Part shown: positions 1-8,243 of the stretch, piece after piece | Position numbering within the stretch: position 1 is the first letter of the stretch | Layout: each line of letters begins with the position of its first letter | DNA from: Streptomyces sp. 71268 | GTDB lineage: Bacteria; Actinomycetota; Actinomycetes; Streptomycetales; Streptomycetaceae | Assembly (NCBI RefSeq): GCF_029392895.1 | Contig: NZ_CP114200.1 | Location: 4,495,001 to 4,559,000, forward strand | Reading direction: 5' to 3' | DNA length: 64,000 nt | Translations under genes and position numbers: made by a program | The notes under the pieces: model-generated | Databases searched by the model: none | What the model was told of the DNA's origin: nothing | The model's input: only the letters and a program-made list of their open reading frames with translations

Positions 1-1748
1 GTGTTGATCGTGTCGGCCGTCTTGGTCGACATGGCCCGCGAGCACGACGACTCCGGCACCTTCAGCTTCTTGCCGCCCGGCCCGGTGATCGAGTCGATGA
101 AGACGGGCGTGCAGTAGATGCCGCGGTTGGCGAACGTCGCGTACGCGTTGGCCATGGTCAGCGGGGACATGCCCTCACTGCCGAGGGTGACGGAGGGCAC
201 CTGCTTGATCTTGTCACCGCTCGCCGGGCGCATCCCCATCTTGTCGGCCAGCTCGGTGACCGGGCAGACACCGATCTCGCTGATCAACTGGACGAAGTAG
301 GTGTTGACCGACTTCGCGGTCGCCTCCTGCATCCGGTACGGGCCGACCTCCGTGCGGTTTTCGTTCGCCACGGTCGCGGGGTCGTTCTCGTCGTTCCGCC
401 AGTGGCCCTTACACGTGGCCACCGGGCTCGGGTACTCCATCTCGTACGGCGACGAGTACTCCTGGTGCGGCGGCTTGCCCTTCTCCAGGGCCGCGGCCGC
501 GGTGATCGGCTTGAACGTCGAACCAGTCTGGAAGCCGTAGTTCGAGCCGCCCATCTTCCGGTCGGCCGACAGGTTGATCTGGGTCTCGTTGTCGCCGAAG
601 CCGTACGGCCGCGACTGCCCCATCCCGACGACCCGGCCCGAGCCCGGCTCGACCAGCGTGACGGCGGTGGCCACCGAGTCCGTCTGGTAGACGTGGTCGG
701 TGATCGACTTCTGTACGGAGTTCTGCGCCCGAGGGTCGAGCGTCGTACGGATGGTCAGGCCGCCCTGGTTCCAACGCTTGGCCCGCTCCTTGGACGTCTT
801 GCCGAAGACCGGGTTGGTGAGGAAGGTCTGGCGCACGTAGTCACAGAAGAAGCCGGCCCCGTGGACGGCGGTGATGCAGCCGTTCTTGGGCTCGCTGACC
901 TTCAGGCCGAGCGGCTTCTTGCGCGCGGCCTCGGCCTGCTGCGGCGTGATGTCCTTCACATCGGCCATCCGCTTGAGCACCATGTTGCGCCGTTTGGTCG
1001 CTTCGCGCGGATCGTTGACCGGGTCGTACCGGCTCGGCGACTGGACGAGACCGGCGAGCAGCGCCGACTGCTCCAGGTTGAGGTCCTTGGCGCTCTTGCT
1101 GAAGTAGCGCTGGGCGGCGGCCTCCACGCCGTACGCCTGCTGCCCGAAGAACGTGATGTTCAGGTAGTTCTGCAGGATGCGCTTCTTGCCCAGTTCCTTC
1201 TCGACCTGGATCGCGTACTTCAGTTCCTTGATCTTGCGGCCGACGCTCTGTTCGGTGGCGGCGGCGAACTTGTCCGAGTCGTTGCCGGCCTCTTCGATGA
1301 AGACGTTCTTCACGTACTGCTGGGTCAGCGTGGACGCGCCCTCGGAGACGCCGCCGGACTGCGCGTTCTTGTTCAGCGCGCGCAGCACCCCCTTGAGGTC
1401 CACCGCGCCGTGCTCGTAGAAGCGCGCGTCCTCGATGGCGACGATCGCCTTCTGCATGTACGGGGAGATGTCCGCCAGGTCCACCACGGTCCGGTCGCGG
1501 GAGTAGATCTTCGCGATCTCGTTGCCCTTGACGTCGAGGATCGTGGTCCGCTCGCTGAGCGGCGGCGTCTTCATGTTGGCCGGTATCTCGTCGAAGCCCT
1601 CGACGGAACCCTTGGCCGCCAGGCCGAGCACACCCGCCGCGGGCAGCGCGATGCCCGCCAGCACGGCTCCGGCCAGCACGCTGACACCGAGGAACTTCGC
1701 GGCCTGCTGGGTCGTCGTGAGACCTCCGCCGGAGCGCTTCTTTCCCAT
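1..1748 (-). CDS. Class A penicillin-binding protein (bifunctional), C-terminus cut by window edge
   Basis: This enzyme polymerises lipid II and cross-links peptidoglycan outside the membrane. The start is ATG at 1748, giving MGKKRSGGG and then one membrane segment (about residues 15-45). The glycosyltransferase domain shows EDARFYEHG with the catalytic Glu near residue 106, GASTLTQQYVKN, and RKIKELKYAIQ. The transpeptidase domain has the SxxK motif STFK at Ser410 and the SxN motif SVN at Ser480. The KTG motif should lie just beyond position 1, so about 583 codons are present and the C-terminus is missing. It diverges from wblA across a 386 bp repeat-containing region. Assignment to the family is certain; which Streptomyces PBP paralogue it is comes only from synteny. 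Confidence 0.95.
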   Translation of the reverse strand, partial: MGKKRSGGGLTTTQQAAKFLGVSVLAGAVLAGIALPAAGVLGLAAKGSVEGFDEIPANMKTPPLSERTTILDVKGNEIAKIYSRDRTVVDLADISPYMQKAIVAIEDARFYEHGAVDLKGVLRALNKNAQSGGVSEGASTLTQQYVKNVFIEEAGNDSDKFAAATEQSVGRKIKELKYAIQVEKELGKKRILQNYLNITFFGQQAYGVEAAAQRYFSKSAKDLNLEQSALLAGLVQSPSRYDPVNDPREATKRRNMVLKRMADVKDITPQQAEAARKKPLGLKVSEPKNGCITAVHGAGFFCDYVRQTFLTNPVFGKTSKERAKRWNQGGLTIRTTLDPRAQNSVQKSITDHVYQTDSVATAVTLVEPGSGRVVGMGQSRPYGFGDNETQINLSADRKMGGSNYGFQTGSTFKPITAAAALEKGKPPHQEYSSPYEMEYPSPVATCKGHWRNDENDPATVANENRTEVGPYRMQEATAKSVNTYFVQLISEIGVCPVTELADKMGMRPASGDKIKQVPSVTLGSEGMSPLTMANAYATFANRGIYCTPVFIDSITGPGGKKLKVPESSCSRAMSTKTADTIN

Positions 1749-1847
1749 GGAGGCAGCCTACGTTCTCATTCGCCGGACAGGCGCCCGCCTGTTCGCATAC
1801 GCTGTTTCTCGCCAGCCCCAGTCGTACGCTGCCGCAACACCTCTGCT

Positions 1848-2001
1848 GTCACTCCAGTGAGTGATGAGACCTGTCCGCATTGTCGGTAGGTGTCGCGAGA
1901 TTGCCCCAAATGTTGAGGGGAATCTGCACCGCATTGTCGGAAAAGACGTCAATGTCGTCAGGTCACTCCGTTGGGTGATCTGCCGCGTACGCATAGTCCG
2001 T
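1848..2001. repeat. Paired degenerate direct repeats between the PBP gene and wblA
   Basis: Two related blocks of about 40 bp lie at 1848-1887 and 1962-2001. Each begins GTCACTCC, continues to GTGAT (15 of the first 18 bases match), and ends in CGCATTGTCGGT or CGCATAGTCCGT. The 12-mer CCGCATTGTCGG occurs exactly at 1875-1886 and again at 1929-1940, 54 bp apart. The whole set sits in the divergent promoter region of the PBP gene and wblA, so regulator binding is a reasonable inference. No matching known operator is recognised. Confidence 0.5.
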
Positions 2002-2134
2002 TCGGGCCATTCAAGATTGGGCCCGCAGGGGGTGTTGCGCCCTGCTTGCCTTCCGTAACGTCCTCAACTGGCGACGGTGAATATGCCGTTTGTCGCCGTG
2101 GGGGAGCCTCAATTCGGGAGAGGACGGCGCCAGC

Positions 2135-2488
2135 ATGGGCTGGGTAACCGACTGGAGTGCGCAGGCAGCCTGCCGCACTACCGATCCGGATGAACTTTTC
2201 GTACAAGGCGCGGCGCAGAACAGGGCCAAGGCCGTCTGCACCGGTTGCCCGGTGCGCACGGAGTGCCTCGCGGACGCGCTGGACAACCGCGTCGAGTTCG
2301 GCGTGTGGGGCGGCATGACCGAGCGGGAGCGGAGGGCGCTGTTGCGCCGCCGTCCGACGGTCACCTCCTGGCGCAGACTGCTGGAGACCGCGCGCACGGA
2401 GTACGAGCGCGGCGCGGGCATCCTGCCCGTCGGCCTCGATGACGACGAGTACGACCACTACGACAGCGACTACGCGGCGGTCGGATAG
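2135..2488 (+). CDS. wblA: WhiB-like iron-sulfur regulator WblA
   Basis: This is a small Fe-S transcription factor that, in Streptomyces, links development to antibiotic repression. The 117-residue protein starts MGWVTDWSAQAAC. The four cluster ligands are Cys13, Cys35, Cys38 and Cys44 (C-x2-C-x5-C arrangement), followed by the family signature GVWGG at 56-60 and a basic DNA-binding tail. ATG at 2135 is preferred; GAGAGG lies about 12 nt upstream. A TTG at 2090 in the same frame would add 15 residues without a family counterpart. It is transcribed alone, divergent from the PBP gene, with repeat elements upstream. It ends in an acidic, tyrosine-rich tail (DDDEYDHYDSDY). Confidence 0.95.
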   Translation: MGWVTDWSAQAACRTTDPDELFVQGAAQNRAKAVCTGCPVRTECLADALDNRVEFGVWGGMTERERRALLRRRPTVTSWRRLLETARTEYERGAGILPVGLDDDEYDHYDSDYAAVG

Positions 2489-3148
2489 CCGCTGGCGGGC
2501 CGCGACCGCCCTGCGGGGCACACCCTTTCGGTCGACTCGCACGCGCGCTCACCAGGAGCGTTGCCGAGCCGATCCCTGTTCGCCGGTTCCCGTACGGCCT
2601 CGACGACCGAGGCCACCTCGGCCCGGTGCGACGCGTGGGGACGCCCGCGACGTGCGGGCACTGCCGCGCGTTGGGTTCCTCCTTCGCGTTCCTGTCGCGC
2701 CGTCACGCCGCGTCCCCCTGGCGTCGTACGGTCCGATCGGTGACGCGCGGCACGCTGACGTCTCAGGGCTTGTCGTTCGCGTTGTCGCTTGCCGTGCTGT
2801 TACGCGGCATCGCTGCCACCGTCGCGGTGTCGCGCCTGCCATGGTTCGCCCAGCGGGAGCTGCTGGCCTGGGCCCTTAGCGGGCGGTGCTGGTGGTCGCG
2901 GTGGTGCGCTTGGGCAGTGCGTCGGCCCCGCGCGTGTTCCGCCGAGGAGCGTCGGTCTGAGTGGGTGCACGAGAGTGGCTGGAAATGAGTCTCGCATGCC
3001 GGGCATAGCGCGCTTTCTGCCCACCAACCGGCTGGCGGCCCCGTAGCCCGTCGGCGCTCAACCACCATCTCGTGGTGCGTCCGTGGGGCACGCCTTCGCG
3101 GCGCGGTCCGGGGCGCCGGAACCCGGCCCGGCGCCGCCGGTACTTGGT
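2489..3148. other. 660 bp convergent spacer, no gene seen
   Basis: This lies between the end of wblA and the end of the reverse-strand ATPase gene. Reading frames here are GC-driven and match no family, with erratic codon use. The only ordered element is the hairpin at 3112-3135. Confidence 0.6.
3112..3135 (-). terminator. Hairpin downstream of the second ArsA-like ATPase
   Basis: Perfect 8 bp arms GGCGCCGG and CCGGCGCC enclose an 8 nt loop. They start 14 nt past the stop codon of the reverse-strand ATPase gene. There is no T-run, so termination is inferred from position and stability. Confidence 0.4.
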
Positions 3149-4654
3149 TCAGGAGCGCTGCGCCGCCAGGCGCTCGCCCACGGCGCGCAGGCCGACCAGG
3201 TCGTGCACGTCGCCCGGGAGCGCCGCGACCTCGGCCACCGGGACCTCCGGGTGCAGGGCGGTGAAGCGGTCCCGCGTGCGCTGTTCGCGCGCGAGCAGCG
3301 ACATGCGCTCCGCGTGCAGCAGGAGGAGCCCCGCGGCCAACTGTTCGGCGTTGGCCCTGTCGGGGTCGCCGTCCGTGGCTGGGGTGGTCGCGGCGGGCTC
3401 GGTCGCGGCGGCGGTCACCTCCGCCGAGGTCTCCGGGGGAGTGGTGGCCTCGATGTCGGTGGCGGCGGCCGGGTCGTCCGATCCCGTGGCGGGCGCGCTG
3501 GCTGGGGTCTGCGGTGTGGTGGTGGCGTGCGGCCCCTCGTCATGGGCCAGGGCGCCGGTGGGGGCGGCGTGCTCGGCCGTGTCGTGCGGTTTGCGGGTCG
3601 TGGGCGAAGACGAACTGCCTTCCCCCTGCCCGGCGGGACGATCCACAATGCCACCGACTGGCAGATTTTCCTTTGAGTTGACCGGAGCCGTCTCCTCCAC
3701 AGGCTCCTCGTCGGCGGCCCGCAGGCTCTCCGCCACCGCCAGCGCCCGCTCGGCCGACAACTGCGCGGCACCACTGCCGTGCACCCGGTTCAGCACGAGG
3801 CCGGCCAGCGGCATCCGCTCGGCGGCCAGCCGCTCGACGAAGTACGCCGCCTCGCGCAGCGCGTCCCGCTCCGGGGCGGCCACGACGAGGAAGGCGGTGC
3901 CGGGGGCCTGGAGCAACTGGTACGTGGCGTCGGCGCGCGTCCGGAAGCCGCCGAACATCGTGTCCATGGCCGCCGCGAACGTCTGCACGTCGCGCAGCAG
4001 TTGACCGCCGAGGAGCTTGCTCACCGTGCCGGTCATCATCGACATGCCGACATTGAGGAACTTCATGCCCGCCCGGCCGCCGACCTTCGCCGGGGCCATC
4101 AGCACCTTGATGAACTTCCCGTCGAGGAAGGAGCCGAGGCGCTTGGGCGCGTCCAGGAAGTCGAGCGCCGAGCGACTCGGCGGGGTGTCCACGATGATCA
4201 GGTCCCACTCGTCGCGGGCGCGCAGTTGACCGAGCTTCTCCATGGCCATGTACTCCTGCGTGCCGGCGAACCCGGCCGACAGGGACTGGTAGAAGGGGTT
4301 GCGCAGGATCGCGGCAGCGCGTTCGGCGTCCGCGTGCGCCTCGACGAACTCGTCGAAGGTCCGCTTCATGTCCAGCATCATGGCGTGCAGTTCGCCGCCG
4401 GCCGTGTCGTCGATGCCCTTGACCTGGCGCGGGACGTTGTCGAGCGAGTCGATGCCCATCGACTGGGCCAGTCGGCGGGCCGGGTCGATGGTGAGCACGA
4501 CCACCTTGCGGCCCCGCTCGGCCGCCCGTACGCCCAGCGCCGCGGCCGTCGTGGTCTTGCCGACCCCGCCCGAACCGCAGCACACCACGATGCGGGTCCG
4601 CGGGTCGTCGAGCACCGCGTCGGCCTCCAGCCGTGGCGCCGTGTCCATCGTCAT
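3149..4654 (-). CDS. ArsA/Get3-like anion-transporting-type ATPase (second of a pair)
   Basis: This is a soluble P-loop ATPase of the ArsA family, 501 residues. The P-loop GSGGVGKTT is at residues 27-35, the switch region DTPPSRSALDFLDAP follows, and LNRVHGSG and LRAADEE sit later. AGGAGG precedes ATG 4654 by 4 nt; a second ATG at 4648 is possible. Between residues of about 330 and 445 the protein carries a Thr/Pro/Ala-rich linker unlike the globular parts, which makes it longer than the usual 300-400 residues. It follows the sister ATPase (5022-5999) on the same strand after a 367 bp spacer. The Actinobacteria pair is conserved; the cargo is unknown and arsenite transport is unlikely because no arsB is nearby. 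Confidence 0.85.
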   Translation of the reverse strand: MTMDTAPRLEADAVLDDPRTRIVVCCGSGGVGKTTTAAALGVRAAERGRKVVVLTIDPARRLAQSMGIDSLDNVPRQVKGIDDTAGGELHAMMLDMKRTFDEFVEAHADAERAAAILRNPFYQSLSAGFAGTQEYMAMEKLGQLRARDEWDLIIVDTPPSRSALDFLDAPKRLGSFLDGKFIKVLMAPAKVGGRAGMKFLNVGMSMMTGTVSKLLGGQLLRDVQTFAAAMDTMFGGFRTRADATYQLLQAPGTAFLVVAAPERDALREAAYFVERLAAERMPLAGLVLNRVHGSGAAQLSAERALAVAESLRAADEEPVEETAPVNSKENLPVGGIVDRPAGQGEGSSSSPTTRKPHDTAEHAAPTGALAHDEGPHATTTPQTPASAPATGSDDPAAATDIEATTPPETSAEVTAAATEPAATTPATDGDPDRANAEQLAAGLLLLHAERMSLLAREQRTRDRFTALHPEVPVAEVAALPGDVHDLVGLRAVGERLAAQRS

Positions 4655-5021
4655 GCCGCCTCCTGCCCGTACGCGCGCACGGCGTACCGACTCGCGCCGC
4701 GCGTGCGCGCCGCGTGCGTACCCGTTCCGTGCGCCCGTGCCTCGTCCGTACGCGCCCCGCGCGTGCCCGTTTCCTGTGTGCGCTTGCCGCGTGTTGGCAC
4801 GTCGTGCCTGACGTGCGTGGTGTGCCTGCCGTGCCTGCTCGTGCTGCTCATGCTGGATGTGCTCGGGTCGTACGGGCGCGTGCCGCGCGCGCCCGGCGTG
4901 GGTCGGGCTCCGCCGCGCGACCCCGCCGCGTGCGCGTGCCCTCGCGTACGCGGGCGCGCCGTGCGGCGACCGCTGCCGGCGTACGGAACGCCGGAGAGCC
5001 GGAGCGTCGTGCGCCGGTTCG
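4655..5021. other. 367 bp low-complexity spacer between the two ATPases
   Basis: This is a run of irregular CGTGCG, CGTACG and GCGCGC units with no gene and no clear promoter. It remains open in one reverse frame that is continuous with the downstream ATPase. That frame encodes only His/Ala/Arg-rich sequence, so it is treated as non-coding. Confidence 0.6.
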
Positions 5022-5999
5022 TCACGCCGGCCACTGCTTCCGCAGGTCGGCGGCGAGCCGGTACAGGCCGGCCAGGTCGACGCCGTCCGGGAGCATCTCC
5101 AACTCGTGGGTGGGGAGGTTGAGTTGGGAGAGTTCGGCGCGCTGGACACGTTCCAGGGAGACGCGTTCCGCGTGCTCGTGGGCCTGCGCGAGCAGGGGAT
5201 CGACCAACTGCTCGGCCCGTCCGCCGGCGTGCGCCGTGCCCAGGCCGGCGCGCGCGAGAACCTGGGCGATGCCGGCGCGTTCCCGGGTCGCGGCGATGTC
5301 GACGGCCGCCGCGTCCAGCACCGCGGGCCGCACCATGTTGATCACCACGCCGCCGGTCGGCAGGCCCTCGGCGCGTAGTTCGGCGATGCCGTCCATGGTC
5401 TCCTGCACCGGCATCTCTTCCAGCAGCGTCACCAGGTGCACCGCCGTCTCGGGCGACTTGAGGACCCGCATCACGGCCTGCGCCTGGTTGTGTATGGGGC
5501 CCACCCGGGCCAGCCCCGCGACCTCGTCGTTGACGTTGAGGAACCGGGTGATCCGCCCGGTCGGCGGGGCGTCCATGACGACCGAGTCGTACGCGAAGCG
5601 GCCGTCCTTGCCCTTGCGCCGCACCGCCTCGCACGCCTTGCCGGTCAACAGAACGTCCCGCAGTCCGGGGGCGACCGTGGTGGCGAAGTCGATGGCGCCG
5701 ATCTTCTTGAGGGCGCGGCCGGCGCTCCCCATCTTGTAGAACATCTGGAGGTAGTCGAGCAGGGCCAACTCGGGGTCGATGGCCAGCGCGTACACCTCGC
5801 CGCCACCCGGCGCGACGGCGATCTTGCGCTCCTCGTACGGCAGCGCCTCCGTCTCGAAGAGTTGCGCGATGCCCTGCCGGCCCTCCACCTCCACCAACAG
5901 CGTGCGCCGACCCTCGGTGGCGAGAGCCAGCGCGAGTGCCGCGGCGACCGTGGTCTTGCCGGTGCCGCCCTTGCCACTAACGACATGGAGCCTGCTCAC
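5022..5999 (-). CDS. ArsA/Get3-like ATPase (first of a pair)
   Basis: This 325-residue P-loop ATPase has the ArsA-type Walker A GKGGTGKTT at residues 9-17 and the switch motif MDAPPTGRITRFL. The C-terminal half contains VVINMVRP, the usual ArsA region after the nucleotide site. The start is GTG 5999 (VSRLHVV). No Shine-Dalgarno is visible, but TAGGCT lies exactly 7 nt upstream on this strand (6007-6012), so the transcript is probably leaderless. It is divergent from the DUF4177 gene and upstream of the second ATPase. The two ATPases may form a heterodimer, which is inference from conserved adjacency. Confidence 0.85.
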   Translation of the reverse strand: MSRLHVVSGKGGTGKTTVAAALALALATEGRRTLLVEVEGRQGIAQLFETEALPYEERKIAVAPGGGEVYALAIDPELALLDYLQMFYKMGSAGRALKKIGAIDFATTVAPGLRDVLLTGKACEAVRRKGKDGRFAYDSVVMDAPPTGRITRFLNVNDEVAGLARVGPIHNQAQAVMRVLKSPETAVHLVTLLEEMPVQETMDGIAELRAEGLPTGGVVINMVRPAVLDAAAVDIAATRERAGIAQVLARAGLGTAHAGGRAEQLVDPLLAQAHEHAERVSLERVQRAELSQLNLPTHELEMLPDGVDLAGLYRLAADLRKQWPA

Positions 6000-6006
6000 A
6001 TCTGTG

Positions 6007-6064
6007 AGCCTAACCAGTCCCCTTTCGGGCTACGCACGAGGCTCCCGGGGAGAGGCATTACAGT
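6007..6064. promoter_or_regulatory. Divergent leaderless promoters of the ATPase pair and DUF4177-RidA
   Basis: On the reverse strand TAGGCT (6007-6012) is followed by 7 nt and GTG 5999. On the forward strand TACAGT (6059-6064) is followed by 7 nt and ATG 6072. Both fit the TANNNT -10 box with transcription starting at the initiation codon. No good -35 hexamer is seen for either. Confidence 0.5.
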
Positions 6065-6071
6065 CGGCACC

Positions 6072-6233
6072 ATGACCAAGTGGGAATACGCGACCGTGCC
6101 GCTGCTCGTACACGCGACCAAGCAGATTCTGGACACCTGGGGCGAGGACGGCTGGGAGCTCGTCCAGGTCGTTCCCGGCCCGAACAACTCCGAGCAGCTC
6201 GTGGCCTACCTCAAGCGGGAGAAGGGCGCGTGA
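6072..6233 (+). CDS. DUF4177 small protein
   Basis: This 53-residue protein contains WEYATVPLL, then DTWGEDGWELVQV and an ending in AYLKREKGA, the full pattern of DUF4177. The family has a small alpha/beta fold and no assigned biochemical role. The start is ATG 6072; TACAGT lies 7 nt upstream and there is no Shine-Dalgarno. Its stop overlaps the RidA start (GTGA), so the two are translationally coupled. Confidence 0.85.
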   Translation: MTKWEYATVPLLVHATKQILDTWGEDGWELVQVVPGPNNSEQLVAYLKREKGA

Positions 6234-6697
6234 GCGCCGTCGAGCGGCGGATCGCCGACCTCGGGCTGACGCTGCCCGAGGTCGCCGCACCGCTGGCCGC
6301 GTACGTTCCCGCGGTGCGGACGGGGTCGTACGTCTACACCGCGGGCCAGCTCCCGCTGGTCGAGGGCAAGCTGTCGGTGACCGGCAAGGTCGGGGCCGAG
6401 GTGACGGCCGACGAGGCCAAGCAGCAGGCCCGGATCTGCGCCCTCAACGCCCTGGCGGCCGTGAAGTCGCAGGTCGGCGACCTGGACCGGGTGGTCAGGG
6501 TCGTGAAGGTGGTCGGCTTCGTCGCCTCGGCGACCGACTTCACCGGGCAGCCGGGCGTCCTGAACGGCGCGAGCGAGCTGCTGCACGAGGTGCTCGGCGA
6601 CGCGGGCGTGCACGCGCGCAGCGCGGTCGGCGTCTCGGTGCTGCCGCTGGACGCGCCGGTCGAGGTCGAGATCCAGGTCGAGGTAGCGGACGCGTAG
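6230..6697 (+). CDS. RidA/YjgF-family protein
   Basis: RidA proteins hydrolyse reactive enamine/imine intermediates released by PLP enzymes. The 155-residue product begins VSAVERRIADLGL and contains YVYTAGQLPLVEG, QARICALNALAAVKSQ and ASELLHEVLGD. It is longer than the classic 130-residue RidA and resembles the actinobacterial branch near DUF4177. The canonical substrate-binding Arg near the C-terminus (xRxxVxV) appears here as ARSAVGVSVLPLDAPVE. The GTG start overlaps the DUF4177 stop by 4 nt. Enzymatic activity is inferred from the family. Confidence 0.85.
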   Translation: MSAVERRIADLGLTLPEVAAPLAAYVPAVRTGSYVYTAGQLPLVEGKLSVTGKVGAEVTADEAKQQARICALNALAAVKSQVGDLDRVVRVVKVVGFVASATDFTGQPGVLNGASELLHEVLGDAGVHARSAVGVSVLPLDAPVEVEIQVEVADA

Positions 6698-6891
6698 TAC
6701 GGCGGGTGCCCGCGAGGTCTTTCGCGGGGCCCTGTGACGTCGTGGGTGTGAGCGGGCGCGCGGTCATCGGGCCGCGCGCCCGCTCGCGTGCCGGCTGGCG
6801 GGCGATGCTTGTGCTGGCGCGCGTGCCCGTGTGTGCCGGCTGTGGGCGCCGGCTCGGGTGCCGGCGCGCGTGGGCGTGGTGTGATGGCGCC

Positions 6892-7284
6892 GTGAGCCGC
6901 GCCGTAGAAGAGAGCAACCGTCGCATGCTGCGGGCCCGGGACGCGATGGACCGCTCGTACGCCCAGCCCCTGGACGTGCCGACCCTGGCCCGGATCGCAC
7001 ACGTGTCGCCGGCGCACTTCGCGCGCGTCTTCCGGGCCACGTTCGGCGAGACGCCGCACCGCTACCTCCAGCGCCGGCGCGTCGAGCGGGCGATGTTCCT
7101 GCTGCGGGAGACCGAGCGCAGCATCACGGACATCTGCTTCGACGTCGGCTTCGGCAGCTCCGGCACCTTCAGCCGTACGTTCCGCGACATCGTCGGCCAG
7201 TCGCCGCGGGCGTACCGCAAACAGGCGGCGGCCACCGGCGTGCCGACCTGTTTCACGATGGCCTGGTCGCGGCCGAGCGACTGA
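6892..7284 (+). CDS. AraC-family transcriptional regulator
   Basis: This short, stand-alone AraC-type DNA-binding protein of about 130 residues has two helix-turn-helix motifs. The first is LARIAHVSPAHFARVFRA and the second is ITDICFDVGFGSSGTFSRTF, followed by the family signature GQSPRAYRKQ. GTG 6892 (VSRAVEESN) is chosen; the frame is open upstream but that part is low-complexity. It lies directly before a glyoxalase-fold gene on the same strand, a pairing seen in many actinobacteria, and probably regulates it. No ligand-sensing domain is present. Confidence 0.85.
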   Translation: MSRAVEESNRRMLRARDAMDRSYAQPLDVPTLARIAHVSPAHFARVFRATFGETPHRYLQRRRVERAMFLLRETERSITDICFDVGFGSSGTFSRTFRDIVGQSPRAYRKQAAATGVPTCFTMAWSRPSD

Positions 7285-7355
7285 CGCAGCAGCCGTCCAC
7301 GGAGTGAGCAGTTTTGGATAAGTTTTCGGCCGCGCCGCTCACTAACGTGATGGAC

Positions 7356-7766
7356 ATGTTCAACGCCATCACACATTCGCAGATATACGTTCTCGACCAG
7401 GACGAGGCCCTCGACTTCTACGTCGGCAAGCTCGGCCTTGAGGTCGCTGCCGACGTCGACATGGGCTTCATGCGCTGGCTGGCCGTCAGCGTCCCCGGCC
7501 ACCCGGAGCGCCAGATCCTGCTGGAGAGGCCCGGTGCTCCGGCGATGTCCGAGGAGACGGCGGCGCAGGTGCGCGACCTGGTGACCAAGGGGGCGATGGG
7601 CGGATGGCTCATCTTCACCACCGAGGACTGCCGCAAGACGTACGAGACGCTGCTTGGGCGCGGCGTCGAATTCACAGAGGAGCCCACCGAGCGCCCGTAC
7701 GGCATCGACTGCGGCCTCCGTGACCCGTTCGGCAACCGCATCCGCTTCACCCAGCCGAAGGGCTGA
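7356..7766 (+). CDS. Glyoxalase/VOC-superfamily protein
   Basis: This 136-residue vicinal-oxygen-chelate protein begins MFNAITHSQIYVLDQDEA and contains FYVGKLGLEV, MGGWLIFTT and the C-terminal PYGIDCGLRDPFGN that ends the second beta-alpha-beta unit. The putative metal ligands are His7, Glu and a late acidic residue. The substrate is unknown. TAACGT at 7343-7348 lies 7 nt before ATG 7356, which suggests a leaderless mRNA and decides the start. ATG 7350 and a TTG at 7314 preceded by GGAG are alternatives. Its neighbour is an AraC regulator 72 nt upstream. Confidence 0.85.
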   Translation: MFNAITHSQIYVLDQDEALDFYVGKLGLEVAADVDMGFMRWLAVSVPGHPERQILLERPGAPAMSEETAAQVRDLVTKGAMGGWLIFTTEDCRKTYETLLGRGVEFTEEPTERPYGIDCGLRDPFGNRIRFTQPKG

Positions 7767-8243
7767 GGGCGCGCGCTCCGGGGCGCTGACCGGGCCGCGT
7801 GGTGCGCGGCGGCCCGGGCGCCGGCGCGTCAGCGGGGGCGGCACGCCGTACGCGGTGCGCCAGCGCGGGCTGCCCCTTGGCCCGCCCCGCCACAGCGCCC
7901 GGCGCGAGCCCGCCCCACCCGTGTACACCCGGCCCGCCCTGACTGTCACCGGCCCGTCCCTGACTCATCCTGGCCGTCACCGGCCCGTCCCCGACTCGTC
8001 CCGACCGTCCCCGGCCCGTCAGCGCCCCCCGTACGCCGGCGCGCCTGTCGCGCCGGCGCGCGGCCGTACCGAAACACCTCCCGCATCACCCGGCGCACTC
8101 GGGGCAGGCGCTCGTCCGGGGGTGGGCTCGGTCTCGCCCTCCGCGGCGCCACGGTCGGGTGAACGCGCCCGCGGGGCCCGGCTTCATCCCGCCGTCACGG
8201 TTGCCTCTCGAACATCCGTCGACCAGCGCATAGCATCCGGCCC
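7767..8243. other. 477 bp GC-rich spacer
   Basis: No gene is supported here. It contains the imperfect 31 bp tandem repeat listed separately and otherwise low-complexity GC-rich sequence. The last 20 bp before ATG 8244 (GCATAGCATCCGGCCC) may hold a -10 box, TAGCAT. Confidence 0.5.
7927..8020. repeat. Imperfect 31 bp tandem repeat
   Basis: Units start at 7927 (shortened), 7948, 7979 and 8010 (partial). Each opens ACCGGCCCGTCC and the two full copies end in CCGTC, with few mismatches between them. It lies between the VOC gene and the Nudix gene. No coding role is seen. Confidence 0.6.

Noticed and set aside
402..1889. Long forward frame opposite the penicillin-binding protein gene
   Set aside because: It has no family motifs, is Arg/Leu/Val-rich and mirrors the third-position GC of the real reverse-strand gene.
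3779..5122. Forward frames opposite the ArsA-like ATPases
   Set aside because: Antisense shadows; the reverse strand has P-loops and switch motifs.
4655..5149. Reverse frame that would join the two ATPases into one protein
   Set aside because: The upstream ATPase uses another frame and the spacer translation is only His/Ala/Arg repeats; a Shine-Dalgarno precedes 4654.
7927..8020. CRISPR array
   Set aside because: The repeats are adjacent without unique spacers and degenerate.
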